From the NCBI GenBank assembly GCA_038042195.1, contig JBBTET010000029.1:21149-85148 (forward strand): DNA of 64,000 nt, written 5' to 3'. Position numbers and translations under genes: made by a program. This stretch comes from JACRIM01 sp038042195 (GTDB lineage: Bacteria; Planctomycetota; Phycisphaerae; UBA1845; UTPLA1). Shown piece by piece: positions 1 through 8,159 of this stretch (the first letter of the stretch is position 1; each line of letters begins with the position of its first letter). Below the pieces are notes generated by a model. It ran no database searches. It was not told where the DNA came from and saw nothing but the letters and a program-made list of their open reading frames with translations.

Positions 1-298
1 GATTCACGGATTTGCAAGGTGGCTGCGTACTGTCATGGCATTTCGTTGAAAGTCGTAATTCACGCGGATCACTGAGGTTGGAATACAGACGCGGTCATGT
101 CGGGTATGCAGGTTTGTATGCGTGGCACGCAAGGTGTCATACGGGGGAAGGTCCTGTCAGCCTCGCACATCTCGATTACTCGATACGTGTGAGTCAGCAA
201 CTTGCCGGGCGACGCCCACGGTCGGAATGACCGCCTCCGCAGCGGGGTTTGGGGAATCTCCGTGGGCTTCACTCAGCGGGTTGCTGCTATCTGGCAGC
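1..298. other. No gene recognised at left edge
   Basis: I see no convincing gene here. The open frames are short and lack family resemblance or a good ribosome-binding site. The stretch ends in a strong plus-strand terminator at 299-339, so it may be the 3' untranslated tail of a plus-strand transcript that starts left of the window. Confidence 0.4.
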
Positions 299-339
299 GG
301 GGTCGTGCCGTGGGGAGACGGCGCGACCCCTTATTTTTT
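299..339 (+). terminator. Intrinsic terminator
   Basis: A GC-rich stem pairs GGGGTCG (299-305) with CGACCCC (324-330). It is extended inward by GCCGT (307-311) with ACGGC (318-322) and is followed by a T-run at 331-339. It insulates the cobalamin riboswitch region downstream from any transcript entering from the left edge. Confidence 0.75.
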
Positions 340-448
340 GCGCCGCATGTTGTTGGGGAATCGTCTTGACATTTCGAGGCCAGATCGGATATGACACCGA
401 CCTTCGGCGAGCGAACCATCGCGCGTCGAGACTGACAACTGAATAATC

Positions 449-616
449 CTGGTGTGGGTCTCCCGCGTGGGAGGTTCAAGAGGGAAGGTGGTGCAAATCC
501 ACCGCGGTCCCGCCGCTGTAATCGGGGACAACCGTCGCACATGCCATTCTCGCTTCGGCGAGGAGAAGGCGCGGCACGTTGGTTGATCCGAGAGCCAGAA
601 GACCTGCCTGCACCGA
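449..616 (+). promoter_or_regulatory. Cobalamin (adenosylcobalamin-type) riboswitch
   Basis: The conserved cobalamin aptamer core is visible in order: a GGTGCAAATCCACC-like segment at about 488-502, the B12-box-like GCCGCTGTAATCGGGG at 512-526, a variable arm with a CTCGCTTCGGCGAG hairpin (549-562), and the closing segment GAGAGCCAGAAGACCTGCCT (590-609). It lies on the plus strand and is followed by an intrinsic terminator at 703-737 and then the secreted protein at 772. That layout fits transcriptional attenuation: B12 binding would favour termination. The outer boundaries are approximate. Confidence 0.93.
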
Positions 617-702
617 GTTGTCGTACCGCCCCGGATCTGGGCTGGATGCACGACTCGTTCTTGCGCGGGCGCGCCTGTGCCCCATACGCTGACGAGCTTC
701 CA

Positions 703-737
703 CCTCCGCTCCGGAATTCCGGCGCGGAGGTTTTTTT
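703..737 (+). terminator. Riboswitch expression-platform terminator
   Basis: The stem CCTCCGC (703-709) pairs with GCGGAGG (724-730). The inner part is CCGGAATTCCGG (711-722), and seven T follow at 731-737. It sits between the cobalamin aptamer and the start codon at 772, so it is the likely off-state structure of the switch. Confidence 0.85.
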
Positions 738-771
738 CGGCCGCGAGAGATGGCCGGAGAAAGGAAGAGTC

Positions 772-1881
772 ATGCGTGTGCATTTATTGAGGCGGATTGA
801 GGATCGGTGTACGAGATTGTGCCAGTCGCGTTGCTGGTGTGCCGTCATTGTTGCACTGGTAGCGATGCCAGTGCGGGCCTTTCCACCCGCCATCAGTTGG
901 GTGGAGACATTTTCGACTGATCCGATTGCCGCGGGGCGGTTTACTGTTGCCCCGAGTCATTCGTCGTCACGATTCAATTATGACGTGATGGGGCAACACC
1001 TGACGGTGCATTACGACACGCAGCTTCCGACGGCGTTCTGCTGGCGACCCGTGGACCCGATCGGCGGCGCAGGGATTTGTCGGACTCGAGATTTTGAATT
1101 TGAAGTCACATTTCGGATTCACGGCGCGGGATTCTTCGCCGATCCGGATCAGTTCGCGCCAATCGGGTGGGGACTCGTCAACACCGTTTCTACCGGGACC
1201 AATCGGGCGGGCAACGATCCACCGGGTGCGCCGTACGCGTTCAATGTGGCGACGTTCGATTACTTTCCAAATGTCAGCCCACTGTTTGGCGGGCCGACGC
1301 TGGCGGCGTCTGGGATTCACAGTGATGTCGGGCAGGGATTTTTCAGCGCGTTTGAGTTTCCGTTTGGTGCTGAGAGCCGGATCGACACGGTATTTGGCGA
1401 CGAGGCGCTGGTACTGGACACCGTTTACACCGCGACGGTGAGCTATTCTTCCGCCGATCAGATTTTGACAACGTCCATTACGCAGGGCGGAACACCGGTG
1501 CTGATCGACGCGGATGGCTCGGGCGGACCGGGCGGGCCGGATGGCGACCCGACGACGATCCAGACTTTTTTCTTTTCCGATGATCCGCTGTGTTTGGATC
1601 GATTTGCTCTGACGGCGTGGCAGGACAGTTTCAATCTTGCGGGTTCGTCGGTTCGGGCCGACGTGGATATTTTCAACATCTCGTTCTTCGCGCCGGCGTG
1701 GACGAAGGGCGATGTCAATGATGACAACGCCGTGGATGGGCAGGACATTGCATGGTTCGTCCGTACATTGACGGCGGCGATGCCCGACCCGATGCAGGTC
1801 GAGCGGGCGGATTTCACCTATGACGGAGCGGCGACGTTGGATGACGTGCCTCGATTTGTGGAGACGCTGTTGTGTCCGTAA
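772..1881 (+). CDS. Secreted lectin-like protein with C-terminal dockerin-type repeat, under B12 riboswitch
   Basis: The product has 369 residues. I start at ATG 772, after a purine-rich GAAAGGAAGA site and after the riboswitch terminator. The open frame runs further upstream, but only through the aptamer. Residues 1-40 form a signal peptide with a Cys-containing hydrophobic stretch. Residues about 45-305 look like a beta-rich, lectin-like extracellular domain with many Phe and Asp. The C-terminus (about 310-365) holds a dockerin/EF-type calcium loop (DVNDDNAVDGQD) and a degenerate second copy. The reading frame overlaps the following pseudopilin gene. Because of the riboswitch, I infer production when B12 is scarce and a role in B12 or corrinoid capture at the cell surface. 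No known B12 transporter motif is visible, so this role is a guess. Confidence 0.85.
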   Translation: MRVHLLRRIEDRCTRLCQSRCWCAVIVALVAMPVRAFPPAISWVETFSTDPIAAGRFTVAPSHSSSRFNYDVMGQHLTVHYDTQLPTAFCWRPVDPIGGAGICRTRDFEFEVTFRIHGAGFFADPDQFAPIGWGLVNTVSTGTNRAGNDPPGAPYAFNVATFDYFPNVSPLFGGPTLAASGIHSDVGQGFFSAFEFPFGAESRIDTVFGDEALVLDTVYTATVSYSSADQILTTSITQGGTPVLIDADGSGGPGGPDGDPTTIQTFFFSDDPLCLDRFALTAWQDSFNLAGSSVRADVDIFNISFFAPAWTKGDVNDDNAVDGQDIAWFVRTLTAAMPDPMQVERADFTYDGAATLDDVPRFVETLLCP

Positions 1882-2777
1882 CGAAGAATGACATTCTGCA
1901 ACCGGGATCAGGCCGACGCGGGTTCACACTGATCGAGGTGCTCGTGTCCATCGGGATGATCTCGTTGTTGGTTGGCATTCTGTTGCCGGCGCTGGGGCGG
2001 GCGCGTGACATCGGGCGAGGAGCCGCGTGCGCTGCGTCGCTGCATCAAGCGGGCGTCGCCCTGGCGTGCTATCTCGATGACAACGAAGGGGCCTTCTTCC
2101 CGTACTTTCAAGATGTTCCAAGCCCGGGCGGCGGGCGGCGCTGGTGGTTTGGCTTTGAGAAAGGCGGCCCCGCGATGAACCCGAATCAGCGGAATCGCTC
2201 GCTCGACAAGGCGGCCGGCTTTCTTGGGAAGTACATGGGTGGCTCGTGGCGAGACTTCGTCTGCCCGGCGTTTCCGTATGAGGCGAGCGGTTACTTTCGG
2301 AAGTTCGGCAATCCGGCCGGGGGGTATGGCTACAACACCGAGGCGCTCGCGGGGTTCGGTTCGCCGACGGAGCCGGTGGTGCGCCCGCGGAAAATTCAGG
2401 AGTTTGCCGGGCGGACGAGCGACGTGTTTGCACTCGCCGACGGGATTCATTTCGACCGCCTGACACTGTCTGGTTCGCCGCCGATGAAGCAGGGGTTTAA
2501 CGAGCCGCCGTACATTCAGTGGCAGAGTGAAACGGTGTTCAACACGACGGCCGGCGTGAACGGAGGATATGGGCATTTTCGTCATGCGGGGCGGGCCAAC
2601 GTGTTGTATCTCGACGGACACGCGGGCGGGCAATTACTCAAAGGGAGTGCACATCCTTTCACAATCAAGGGGCTTGGGGCGGTGGGCAATCTTTCCGATG
2701 AACTCGGCCGCAAGCGCGATGTGGTTCGGTCGCCCGGGGCGCAATCGGTGCGGATCGATGTCGTTTATGGGCTGTGA
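1872..2777 (+). CDS. Prepilin-type (H-X9-DG) pseudopilin-like protein
   Basis: The product has 301 residues. It starts at GTG 1872, overlapping the end of the dockerin gene, so the two are probably translationally coupled and share the B12 riboswitch. The type III signal peptide carries the GFTLIEV prepilin peptidase site at residues 17-23, followed by a hydrophobic helix. The remainder is an exported globular domain. Near the C-terminus a His, nine residues and DG (H-AGRANVLYL-DG) match the H-X9-DG signature common in planctomycete type II secretion-like proteins. The family is very numerous in planctomycetes and its function is mostly unknown. What is unusual here is the control by B12. Confidence 0.88.
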   Translation: MSVTKNDILQPGSGRRGFTLIEVLVSIGMISLLVGILLPALGRARDIGRGAACAASLHQAGVALACYLDDNEGAFFPYFQDVPSPGGGRRWWFGFEKGGPAMNPNQRNRSLDKAAGFLGKYMGGSWRDFVCPAFPYEASGYFRKFGNPAGGYGYNTEALAGFGSPTEPVVRPRKIQEFAGRTSDVFALADGIHFDRLTLSGSPPMKQGFNEPPYIQWQSETVFNTTAGVNGGYGHFRHAGRANVLYLDGHAGGQLLKGSAHPFTIKGLGAVGNLSDELGRKRDVVRSPGAQSVRIDVVYGL

Positions 2778-2844
2778 ATCGCTGATCGATTTGAATCGCG
2801 GCGACGTGCGACATCGGGCGCTCGTCGTGAAAAAAGAGGGGTCG

Positions 2845-4323
2845 CTATGTCGATTCTCGAATGCGTTGGATAAGCGATGATGTACTTCGCCCCTCCAGCA
2901 GCGGCACCAGCAGCACCTTGCCCCCGTGCTTCTCGACGATGGACTGCCCCACCACCGTCTTGCCGGCCCAGTCTGCACCCTTCAGCAAGACGTCCGGCAC
3001 AATCGCCTCGATGAGTGTTAGCGGCGTGTCCTCATCGAAAACTACGACGTAGTCCACGTCGCTGATCGCCGACAGCACGGCCGCTCGATCTGCCTGGCCG
3101 ACGATGGGACGATTCGTCCCCTTGCCCAGCCGTTGAACTGAGGCGTCGGAATTGAGACCGACCACGAGCACATCGGCGTGCTCCTTGCAGAACGCGAAGT
3201 TGCCCACATGACCGGCGTGCAACAGGTCGAAGCAGCCGTTCGTGAATGCGATCTTCTCCCCGCGCGAACGTCGGCGGGCCAACTCAGGAATGAGCAACTC
3301 CAGTGTACGTAGCTTGCCGCCGTCTTTGTTATGTAGAAGAAGTATCTCGCCAAGCATCTCATCGCGCGTGATCGGCACGCAGCCGAACTTCTCCACCTCC
3401 AGTCCGCCCGCGATGTTGGCCAGCGCCACGGCCTCACTCAACGTCGCCCCCCCCGCCATCCCCACAGCCATCGCGGCCAACACCTCATCGCCCGCGCCGG
3501 TCACGTCGTACACGTCTCGCGCCACGGTGGCCACGTGTTCGCACGACCCATCCGCGTGGATCAAAGCCGCGCCCTCGGCGTCGAGCGTTACGCACACATG
3601 CTGTGTGTGACAGGCGGCGTGAATCTGCTTCGCCGCCTTACGAACGTCGTCCATGCCGCGAAGTCGACGGCCGCCAATCGCCTTCTCTGTCTCCGTCCGA
3701 TTCGGTGTGATGATCGTCGCGCCGGTGTAGCGCGCGTAATCCGAAATGCTCGCGGGATCGACGAGCACAGGAATCTTGAGCTTCGCCGCCCGCTCGATGA
3801 TCGCCTTCGCCATTGCCGATGTCACGACGCCCTTGTTGTAATCCTCGATGCACACCGCCTGGCAACTTGGGAGAAGCCGGTCGATCTGCGTGAGCATCGG
3901 CGCAAGGTCGGTGATCGGCTCAGTGGATTCATCATCAATGCGGATCAACTGCTGGCGATGGCGATGTTGCGCCAGACCGATGAGCCGCGTCTTGCGCGTC
4001 GTCGGTCGCCCCGCGATTTGAACCAGCCCGGAGGCATCGACGCCTGCCGCCGTGAGCAACTGTGTCAGCTTCTTGGCATCGGCATCATCGCCCACGACGC
4101 CGACCGCGTGCGCCTTGGCCCCCAGCGCGGCGATATCCGCGACGACCGACCCCGCGCCGCCGAGCGCGTCGTCCTGTCGAACCACCCGCAAGACGGGCAC
4201 CGGCGCTTCGGGGCTGATCCGCTCGGCATCTCCGTACAGATAGCGGTCGATCATGTAATCACCGACGACCAGGATGTGCCGGTCGGCGGTGTTTTGGAGT
4301 AAGTCGTAGAGTCGTTGCCACAT
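2845..4323 (-). CDS. hldE: Bifunctional heptose-7-phosphate kinase / heptose-1-phosphate adenylyltransferase
   Basis: The product has 492 residues, close to the usual length of HldE (about 475). The N-terminal ribokinase-like (PfkB) domain has GDYMIDRYLYG and AERISPEAPVPV near the start, the APN-like ITPNRTE motif, and the catalytic GAGD loop at about residue 275. The C-terminal nucleotidyltransferase domain has TNGCFDLLHAGH with the HxGH signature. The enzyme phosphorylates heptose 7-phosphate and then transfers AMP to make ADP-heptose for LPS core or other surface glycans. I chose ATG 4323, whose product starts MWQRLYDLL; an upstream TTG at 4383 would add 20 unconserved residues. It is convergent with the pseudopilin gene. 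Confidence 0.9.
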   Translation of the reverse strand: MWQRLYDLLQNTADRHILVVGDYMIDRYLYGDAERISPEAPVPVLRVVRQDDALGGAGSVVADIAALGAKAHAVGVVGDDADAKKLTQLLTAAGVDASGLVQIAGRPTTRKTRLIGLAQHRHRQQLIRIDDESTEPITDLAPMLTQIDRLLPSCQAVCIEDYNKGVVTSAMAKAIIERAAKLKIPVLVDPASISDYARYTGATIITPNRTETEKAIGGRRLRGMDDVRKAAKQIHAACHTQHVCVTLDAEGAALIHADGSCEHVATVARDVYDVTGAGDEVLAAMAVGMAGGATLSEAVALANIAGGLEVEKFGCVPITRDEMLGEILLLHNKDGGKLRTLELLIPELARRRSRGEKIAFTNGCFDLLHAGHVGNFAFCKEHADVLVVGLNSDASVQRLGKGTNRPIVGQADRAAVLSAISDVDYVVVFDEDTPLTLIEAIVPDVLLKGADWAGKTVVGQSIVEKHGGKVLLVPLLEGRSTSSLIQRIREST

Positions 4324-4720
4324 GGGTTGAATCGGGGTGGTAGTGTAGCCCACAGTTATTCCCGTGGTGGGCGATCGCGCCAAAGTTGGGGTTTCGATGT
4401 CGAACCCGCTTGTAAGTACCCTTAGAGAGTTGACACTCTGTCTATGAAGTTCCTACCTTAACGAATCAGCACTAACCTTATACTCTGCTATCACTTGCGA
4501 TGTTCTGACCGAAGGCAAACTTCGCCGTGCAGCCATTGCGTACGGCGGGAATCGCCCCTCCTGACGCTGAAAACGCCTTTCCGTCTCATAAAACCTCAAG
4601 ATTCCAATCTGGCGATGCCGAATTACAATGAGCGGAAGCGCAAAAACGACCGGGATGTGACACGGACGAATCACAGCCGGTCTATGAAGCATAAGTCTGG
4701 CCCATGGAAGGATTTACCAG
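4324..4720. other. Intergenic region between hldE and parA-like gene
   Basis: These 397 bases hold the divergent upstream regions of hldE (minus) and the ParA-family gene (plus). A TTGACA hexamer is at 4430-4435, but I do not see a good -10 box at the right distance. No RNA gene or conserved ORF is recognised. Confidence 0.4.
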
Positions 4721-6022
4721 ATGAGAACGGTCGCCATCGCCAATCAAAAGGGGGGCTGTGGGAAAACCACGGTCGTCATCAATCTCGCCGCCTGCCTGGC
4801 CCGTGAGAATCAACGCACCCTCGTGGTGGACCTCGATCCACAGGGACATTGCGCCCTCGGCCTCGCGGTTCCAGAGGAACAGATCGAGATCAACGTCGCC
4901 GATGCTCTGCTCTCCGAGGACGGCACGTTTGAAATCTCCCGCGTCACATGGCAAATCTCAACCAATTATGACCTGATTCCCGCTAAAACGAATCTGCATA
5001 AACTCGAAGCGACCCTCGCTGGCGTTGAGGGCCGTGAGAAGCGGCTGCGCCGTCTGCTCGATCAAGTCCGCGACAAATATGACATCGTCCTCCTCGACAC
5101 GCCGCCGAACATCGGCTTCCTGACGCAAAGCGCACTCTACGCCGCCGACGAGATCATCGTCCCCGTCGACACCGGCTACTTCTCTCTGCACGGACTTTCC
5201 AAGCAACTCGACACCATCCGCGAAATGCGCTCGACCCACGGCCTCGGACTCGCCGTCCGCGTCCTGGCGAATCTCTACGACGTACGCACGAAGCTCGGCC
5301 GTGAAATCCTCGCCGAGCTTCGCAAGCGCCACGGCGACGCGATGTTCACCAGCTTCATCAACTTCAATACCAAGCTGAAGGAAAGCACCAGCCTCGGCCA
5401 GCCCATCACTGAATACGACCCTGCCAGCAGCGGTTGCAAGGACTTTCTGCGATTTGCGAGGGAACTGATTTCCGTTGGGCCGTCCGCCTCGACCACGCTC
5501 CTGCCGACGCTCAACCTCCCAAGCATGTCGTCCGCCGCCAGCGCGCCGTCCACGATGCCGACGCGGGCCGCCCGCTCGCACGAGCCTGACGAAGCCATGC
5601 TCGAACGAGCCGAGGCCCTCGCCGCCGACGCGAACAAACTCCTCGCGACCACAGAGACGTTGCTCGGCTCCGGCCGGATTTCGCAGCTCCCGCGCAACGC
5701 CGCTCCGCCGACGCCGGCAGAGACCGATCGCAAGATCGATCTCATCTATGGCGCACAGGCCATCTCGGATGGCGCGTATTTTGTTGTTCGCGCCGACCGT
5801 GCTCATAGTGTGCGACTCGCCGGCGACTTCAACGCATGGAACCCGACCATGACGCCGATGCAGAACATGCGAGACGGCATTTACCACGTGAAGCTGCCGC
5901 TCGCGCCGGGTCGGTATCGGTATCGCTACGTCGTGGATGGCCGTTGGATGAATGACCCGGCGAACCACACCGTTGAGCGAAACCCGTATGGTGAGCTTGA
6001 TAGTGTGGTTGTCATTAACTAA
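4721..6022 (+). CDS. ParA/Soj-family ATPase fused to a C-terminal CBM48/AMPK glycogen-binding-like domain
   Basis: The product has 433 residues. The N-terminal 250 or so form a ParA-type ATPase with the deviant Walker A motif KGGCGKTT at residues 10-17, DLDPQGH (Walker A' region), and the Walker B-like LLDTPPNIGF. A Ser/Ala/Pro-rich linker with a short helical segment follows (about 255-330). The last 85 residues read as an early-set beta domain of the AMPK-beta/CBM48 type: VRLAGDFNAWNP, GIYHVKLPLAPGRYRYRYVVDGRWMNDP, N-PYG. ParA ATPases position DNA or protein cargo on the nucleoid or membrane; CBM48-type domains bind alpha-glucans or mediate protein contacts. No ParB or parS is visible nearby. 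The partner is unknown. Confidence 0.85.
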   Translation: MRTVAIANQKGGCGKTTVVINLAACLARENQRTLVVDLDPQGHCALGLAVPEEQIEINVADALLSEDGTFEISRVTWQISTNYDLIPAKTNLHKLEATLAGVEGREKRLRRLLDQVRDKYDIVLLDTPPNIGFLTQSALYAADEIIVPVDTGYFSLHGLSKQLDTIREMRSTHGLGLAVRVLANLYDVRTKLGREILAELRKRHGDAMFTSFINFNTKLKESTSLGQPITEYDPASSGCKDFLRFARELISVGPSASTTLLPTLNLPSMSSAASAPSTMPTRAARSHEPDEAMLERAEALAADANKLLATTETLLGSGRISQLPRNAAPPTPAETDRKIDLIYGAQAISDGAYFVVRADRAHSVRLAGDFNAWNPTMTPMQNMRDGIYHVKLPLAPGRYRYRYVVDGRWMNDPANHTVERNPYGELDSVVVIN

Positions 6023-6166
6023 CCGGCCTTACTATCAATTTGTGCTAGAGTAACTTTGATGCTACTGGCATTGGCCGTGTACTTGTTCTATCTGCCTGTC
6101 AGTTAATCACTTACATATGCTGCGGATTCTGGTTGATTTAACGAAGTAGACATGCCATAATTGATA

Positions 6167-6182
6167 AAACAAGCGCTTGTTT
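6167..6182. promoter_or_regulatory. Palindromic operator upstream of TetR-paa operon
   Basis: A perfect 16-bp palindrome, AAACAAGCGCTTGTTT, lies immediately 5' of the GGAG ribosome-binding site of the TetR gene. Its size and position fit a TetR-family dimer site. Binding there would repress the regulator and, because the next gene is only 21 bp downstream of it, the whole paa operon. Confidence 0.75.
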
Positions 6183-6191
6183 GGAGAATCC

Positions 6192-6779
6192 GTGGCTGAG
6201 GTCATCACAGATCGTAAAGCTGAGATACACCGGGCGGCCTGTCGCCTCTTCCGCGAGCACGGCTTCCCCGGAACCTCCGTGCGCCAGATTGCTGAAAAGG
6301 TGGGCATGCTCGGCGGCAGTCTCTACAGCCACATGGACAGCAAGGACGACTTGCTGTGGGACATCGTGAACCACGCGGCGGATCGCTTTCTCTCAACGCT
6401 TGAGTCGGTGCGGACCTCCAACCTCGGCATCATGCAAAAACTCCGTGCCGCGATCATGGCCCACGTCGGCGTCATCACCGCTGATCTTGATGCGGCCGCA
6501 GTCTACACATTCGAGTGGCGACACCTCGCGCCGGATCGACGAACAGCATTCACCCAGCGGCGCGACGATTACGAACGATCCTTCCGAGAGTTGGTGGACC
6601 AGGCCATCCGCGAGCGATACATCGGCGCGGAGAGTGCGGCCAGCGCGACGCTCTTTATTCTCTCCGCATTGAACTGGGTCTCGACGTGGTATCGCCCCGA
6701 TGGTCCGATGTCGGCTGAAGACATCGGCCGAATGCTTTCGGATTATATCTTTGACGGTCTACGCAGAAAGACGGCATAA
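6192..6779 (+). CDS. TetR-family transcriptional regulator of the paa operon (PaaR-like)
   Basis: The product has 195 residues. The start is GTG 6192, with GGAG at 6183-6186; a TTG at 6177 lies inside the operator palindrome and is less likely. The N-terminal TetR helix-turn-helix is clear (TSVRQIAEKVGM, then GSLYSHMDSKDDLLWDI at about 25-55). The C-terminal all-helical domain resembles regulators that sense acyl-CoA ligands. It lies 21 bp before paaA in the same direction, so it probably represses its own operon and is released by phenylacetyl-CoA or a derived CoA thioester. The ligand is inferred only from the neighbours. Confidence 0.85.
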   Translation: MAEVITDRKAEIHRAACRLFREHGFPGTSVRQIAEKVGMLGGSLYSHMDSKDDLLWDIVNHAADRFLSTLESVRTSNLGIMQKLRAAIMAHVGVITADLDAAAVYTFEWRHLAPDRRTAFTQRRDDYERSFRELVDQAIRERYIGAESAASATLFILSALNWVSTWYRPDGPMSAEDIGRMLSDYIFDGLRRKTA

Positions 6780-6800
6780 CCTGAACCGAGGAGACCGTGA

Positions 6801-7790
6801 ATGGTCATGCAGCCGACACGATGTTCCGACGACAAACCGGGCGACCCGAGCTATGCGACGCACCTCGCCGCCTTTGAGGCACGCGTGGCGCGTGGGGACA
6901 AGGTCGAGCCGGGCGATTGGATGCCGTGGGACTATCGCCAGCAACTTATTCGCCTGATCCACGTCCACGCCAACAGCGAAATCTGTGGCGCGCTCCCCGA
7001 GGGCGGCTGGATCCCGCACGCACCGACCTTCAAACGAAAGCTCGCCCTCTGTGCGAAGGTGCAAGACGAGGTCGGCCACGGCCAACTCCTTTACCGCGCC
7101 GCTGAAACGCTCGGCAAGAGTCGTGAGGAGATGATCGACGAACTCATCACCGGTAAGGCGAAATACTCCAACGTCTTTCATTATCACGCCAAAACCTGGG
7201 CCGACGTTTGTGTCATCGCTTGGCTCATCGACGCGGCAGCAATTGTCAATCAGACGATGATGGCCGACGGCTCGTATGGCCCCTATGGCCGCGCACTGAA
7301 ACGCATCTGTTATGAAGAGGCCTTTCACCTCACCCACGGCTATGACATGTGCATCTCGCTCGCGACGGGAAGCAAGGTGCAGCGCGAGATGTTGCAGGAC
7401 GCCGTGAACCGTTGGTGGGATCCGATCATGATGTTTCACGGGCCGTCGGATAAGGAGTCGACACACACCGAACTACTCATGCGTTGGCGCATCAAGCTGA
7501 TGACCAACGACGAGCAGCGCCAGACATTCTTGAAGAAGTATCTGCCGAAAGTGTTCAACCTCGGCCTGACCGTGCCGGACCCGAATCTGCGATTTGACGA
7601 GACCGAAAAGGTCTGGCATTACACCGAGCCGAATTGGAAGCGTTTCCTCGAAGTGGTGCGCGGCGGCGGACCGGCCAGCGCCCTGCGCCTCGCGACGCGA
7701 CGCATGGCCCACGAGGAGGGCGCTTGGGTGCGACGCGCGCTGTTCGCCGTCGAGAGTGGTAAGCGAGTGCCGATGCCGACGGCTGCATAG
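6801..7790 (+). CDS. paaA: 1,2-phenylacetyl-CoA epoxidase, catalytic subunit PaaA
   Basis: The product has 329 residues, slightly longer than the E. coli protein. PaaA is the ferritin-like diiron subunit that epoxidises the aromatic ring of phenylacetyl-CoA with O2. Diiron-ligand motifs are visible: HANSEICGALPEGGWIP around residue 52, KVQDEVGHGQLLY (ExxH) at about 90, and the later EEAFHLTHGYD helix with a second ExxH. A GAGGAGA ribosome-binding site precedes ATG 6801. It is followed closely by paaB, paaC and paaD. Confidence 0.93.
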   Translation: MVMQPTRCSDDKPGDPSYATHLAAFEARVARGDKVEPGDWMPWDYRQQLIRLIHVHANSEICGALPEGGWIPHAPTFKRKLALCAKVQDEVGHGQLLYRAAETLGKSREEMIDELITGKAKYSNVFHYHAKTWADVCVIAWLIDAAAIVNQTMMADGSYGPYGRALKRICYEEAFHLTHGYDMCISLATGSKVQREMLQDAVNRWWDPIMMFHGPSDKESTHTELLMRWRIKLMTNDEQRQTFLKKYLPKVFNLGLTVPDPNLRFDETEKVWHYTEPNWKRFLEVVRGGGPASALRLATRRMAHEEGAWVRRALFAVESGKRVPMPTAA

Positions 7791-7802
7791 CACACCGTAG
7801 GA

Positions 7803-8117
7803 ATGAAGTTCATGACCACTGACACGCAATGGAGAGTTTTCGAGGTCTTTCACCAGCAGAGCCGGGGGGAGCCGCACATTCACGTCGGCTCGGTCCATGC
7901 CACGGATGGCGAGTCGGCCCTGCTCATGGCGAAGGAGCAGTTCGGCCGACGGCAGGCCTGCGTGAACATCTGGGTCGTCCCCGCCGAGGCGATCACGGAG
8001 ACGCGGTATGAAGATGCCGACATCTTTGAGCACGGCACGGACAAGAGTTACCGCGAGGCGTTTGGCTACGAGACAACGAAACGCGCCCGCGCCATCGGTG
8101 ACACGAAAGAACTTTAG
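7803..8117 (+). CDS. paaB: 1,2-phenylacetyl-CoA epoxidase subunit PaaB
   Basis: The product has 104 residues, the family's usual size. The sequence is typical of PaaB: an opening TDTQWRVFEVFHQQSRGEPHIHVGSVHA, then DGESALLMAKEQFGRR and NIWVVPAEAI. PaaB is a small structural subunit that bridges PaaA-PaaC heterodimers in the epoxidase complex. It lies 12 bp after paaA and 42 bp before paaC. Confidence 0.92.
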   Translation: MKFMTTDTQWRVFEVFHQQSRGEPHIHVGSVHATDGESALLMAKEQFGRRQACVNIWVVPAEAITETRYEDADIFEHGTDKSYREAFGYETTKRARAIGDTKEL

Positions 8118-8159
8118 ACCCACGTTCGACACGATGATCGATACGAGGAGATTTGATTC

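Noticed and set aside
454..771. N-terminal extension of the dockerin protein frame
   Set aside because: It runs through the cobalamin aptamer and its terminator; the signal peptide begins at ATG 772.
3535..4302. Plus-strand frame opposite hldE
   Set aside because: Shadow of the kinase domain of HldE.
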